Source: an uncultured Verrucomicrobia subdivision 3 bacterium
GTDB taxonomy: Bacteria; Verrucomicrobiota; Verrucomicrobiia; Limisphaerales; UBA11358
Assembly (NCBI GenBank): GCA_903835255.1
Contig: CAILMI010000068.1
Coordinates: 26,661-90,660, forward strand
Direction: 5' to 3'
DNA: 64,000 nt
The notes below the pieces were generated by a model. The model was not told the origin of the DNA, did no database searches, and worked only from the letters and a program-made list of their open reading frames with translations. The translations under genes and the position numbers were made by a program. Shown piece after piece: positions 63,269 to 64,000 of this stretch (positions within the stretch are counted from its first letter, which is position 1; the number at the start of each line of letters is the position of its first letter).

Positions 63269-63284
63269 TGTGAAAAATTTCACG
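63269..63284 (-). promoter_or_regulatory. CRP/FNR-family-like operator upstream of actA
   Basis: TGTGA-N6-TCACG, one base short of the perfect CRP consensus TGTGA-N6-TCACA. It is centred about 89 bp upstream of the actA start codon. No regulator gene of that family lies in the window, so this is a motif match only. Confidence 0.4.
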
Positions 63285-63431
63285 TGTCCCCTCTTCCCCC
63301 GCACCAGAAACCGCCCAGCGTCCTAGCCCCGAGCCGCGGCGGCTCCCGGGCGCTGACTTCCAAGGCAGCCCCCAGAAGAGCGGCCGCCACACCTCAAGAA
63401 ATATTAAAACGAGTTCGCGCCCGCGTGGATC

Positions 63432-63456
63432 GGGGCAAGGGATTGAACCTTGCCCC
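63432..63456. repeat. Perfect 9-bp hairpin GGGGCAAGG/CCTTGCCCC
   Basis: Inverted repeat with a 7-nt loop (GATTGAA). It has no T tract on either side, so it is not a typical terminator. On the minus strand the loop reads TTCAATC, like a tRNA T-arm, but no full cloverleaf could be built around it. Confidence 0.5.
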
Positions 63457-63784
63457 TCGAAACCGGACGGGCGACTTTCCCGCATCCGGCTTTCCAGTCT
63501 GTGAGTCCTTTTGCGAGAGGGAGCGGCGCTTCGCCTCGTCCCCAAGGATGCCAGCCAGACTTTTGGTTTTCGCCAAATCCGATGCGCTCGGGCAGTTCCA
63601 CCGTTGATGACCCCTTAAAGTCACTCTCGGCGGCGTGTCGTCGAAGGCACCGCATCTTTCAACCCATTCCCCATCTGAAAAATTACCGCGCAAGATCAGA
63701 GCGAATATGACAATGAAATTGCGACGCCTTCAACCCTCTTTTATTTAAGTTGAACTCCGGCTGCGTTGACCTAGCTTCACTGAT

Positions 63785-64000
63785 ATGCGCCAATCGTCGC
63801 TCGTAAATCGGAACACTCAAAACCAATCCCTGATCTCCTGGGTCGAATCCCAGATCCAGCTCTGCCAGCCGGACCAAGTCCACTGGTGCGACGGCTCGGA
63901 GGCGGAGCGGGCGGCGCTGACGGAGCAGGCTGTGGCCCAGGGGATTCTCGTGCGATTGAATCAGGAGAAGCTCCCCGGCTGTTATTATCATCGCTCCAAA
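63785..64000 (+). CDS. pckG: GTP-dependent phosphoenolpyruvate carboxykinase, 5' part
   Basis: First 72 codons; the gene runs off the window. The segment C-Q-P-D-Q-V-H-W-C-D-G-S-E-A-E and G-I-L-V-R-L-N-Q-E-K-L-P-G-C-Y-Y matches the start of GTP-type PEPCK (Q-P-D-x-V-x-W-C-D-G-S). Converts oxaloacetate and GTP to PEP in gluconeogenesis. No clear RBS before the ATG. Confidence 0.85.
   Translation, partial: MRQSSLVNRNTQNQSLISWVESQIQLCQPDQVHWCDGSEAERAALTEQAVAQGILVRLNQEKLPGCYYHRSK

Larger units (their letters stand above)
63188..63784. other. Divergent intergenic region between actA and pckG
   Basis: About 600 bp with no credible gene. It holds a CRP-type palindrome near actA and a 9-bp hairpin (63432-63456). 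Promoters for both divergent units should lie here; none could be assigned firmly. Confidence 0.65.

Noticed and set aside
63383..63530. Possible tRNA on the minus strand around the GGGGCAAGG hairpin
   Set aside because: Only a T-arm-like stem-loop is present; no matching acceptor, D or anticodon arms were found.

Overview
The window looks like a chromosome segment of a GC-rich Gram-negative bacterium, most likely a member of the Verrucomicrobiota (Pedosphaera/Limisphaerales-like). This rests on overall gene content: an alternative complex III (act) operon, a full MoxR-Bat operon, large secreted proteins ending in a short Y-R-V-R-S-P tail, pilT/pilU, PiT and partner-switching proteins together, and many intergenic palindromic repeats. 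No rRNA, tRNA, CRISPR array, prophage or transposase was seen.

Layout. 88-6266: a tight five-gene catabolic operon (desaturase-Rieske-reductase fusion, two TIM-barrel isomerases, aldose 1-epimerase, Gfo/Idh/MocA dehydrogenase), resembling the rhizopine moc genes. 6364-10635: two secreted repeat proteins and a decayed paralogue. 10902-21387: a partner-switching neighbourhood with one RsbW-like kinase, four STAS proteins, a glutaminase, a PiT phosphate transporter and a TrpXYZ-type ABC transporter whose binding protein is a triple fusion. 21541-26566: a small ABM-like protein, then an AaeB/AaeX/AaeA/OprM-type efflux operon. 26666-27770: a small unknown protein and an EboB-like TatD hydrolase. 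28365-38641: a secreted propeller protein, a MidA methyltransferase, pilT-pilU with a receiver-like protein, tlyA, nadK, a LacI regulator, an aminotransferase and a small partner. 38790-47116: complete moxR-DUF58-batABCDE operon. 47368-52170: HU, cardiolipin synthase, maf, aroK, queG. 52236-63187 (minus strand): actABCDEF, a small membrane protein and three cbb3-like genes, all start/stop coupled. 63785-end: start of GTP-type PEP carboxykinase.

Most notable: (1) the CcoN-like subunit behind the act operon appears to have lost all six metal-ligand histidines (low-spin haem, high-spin haem and CuB), so it is probably a non-catalytic scaffold; (2) the single-polypeptide MocD-MocE-MocF-like oxygenase; (3) the STAS/RsbW-linked transporter and glutaminase cluster with a three-domain binding protein. 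Two ~380-bp copies of an intergenic palindromic repeat and a recent 40-bp tandem duplication were also found. Novelty could not be checked against databases.
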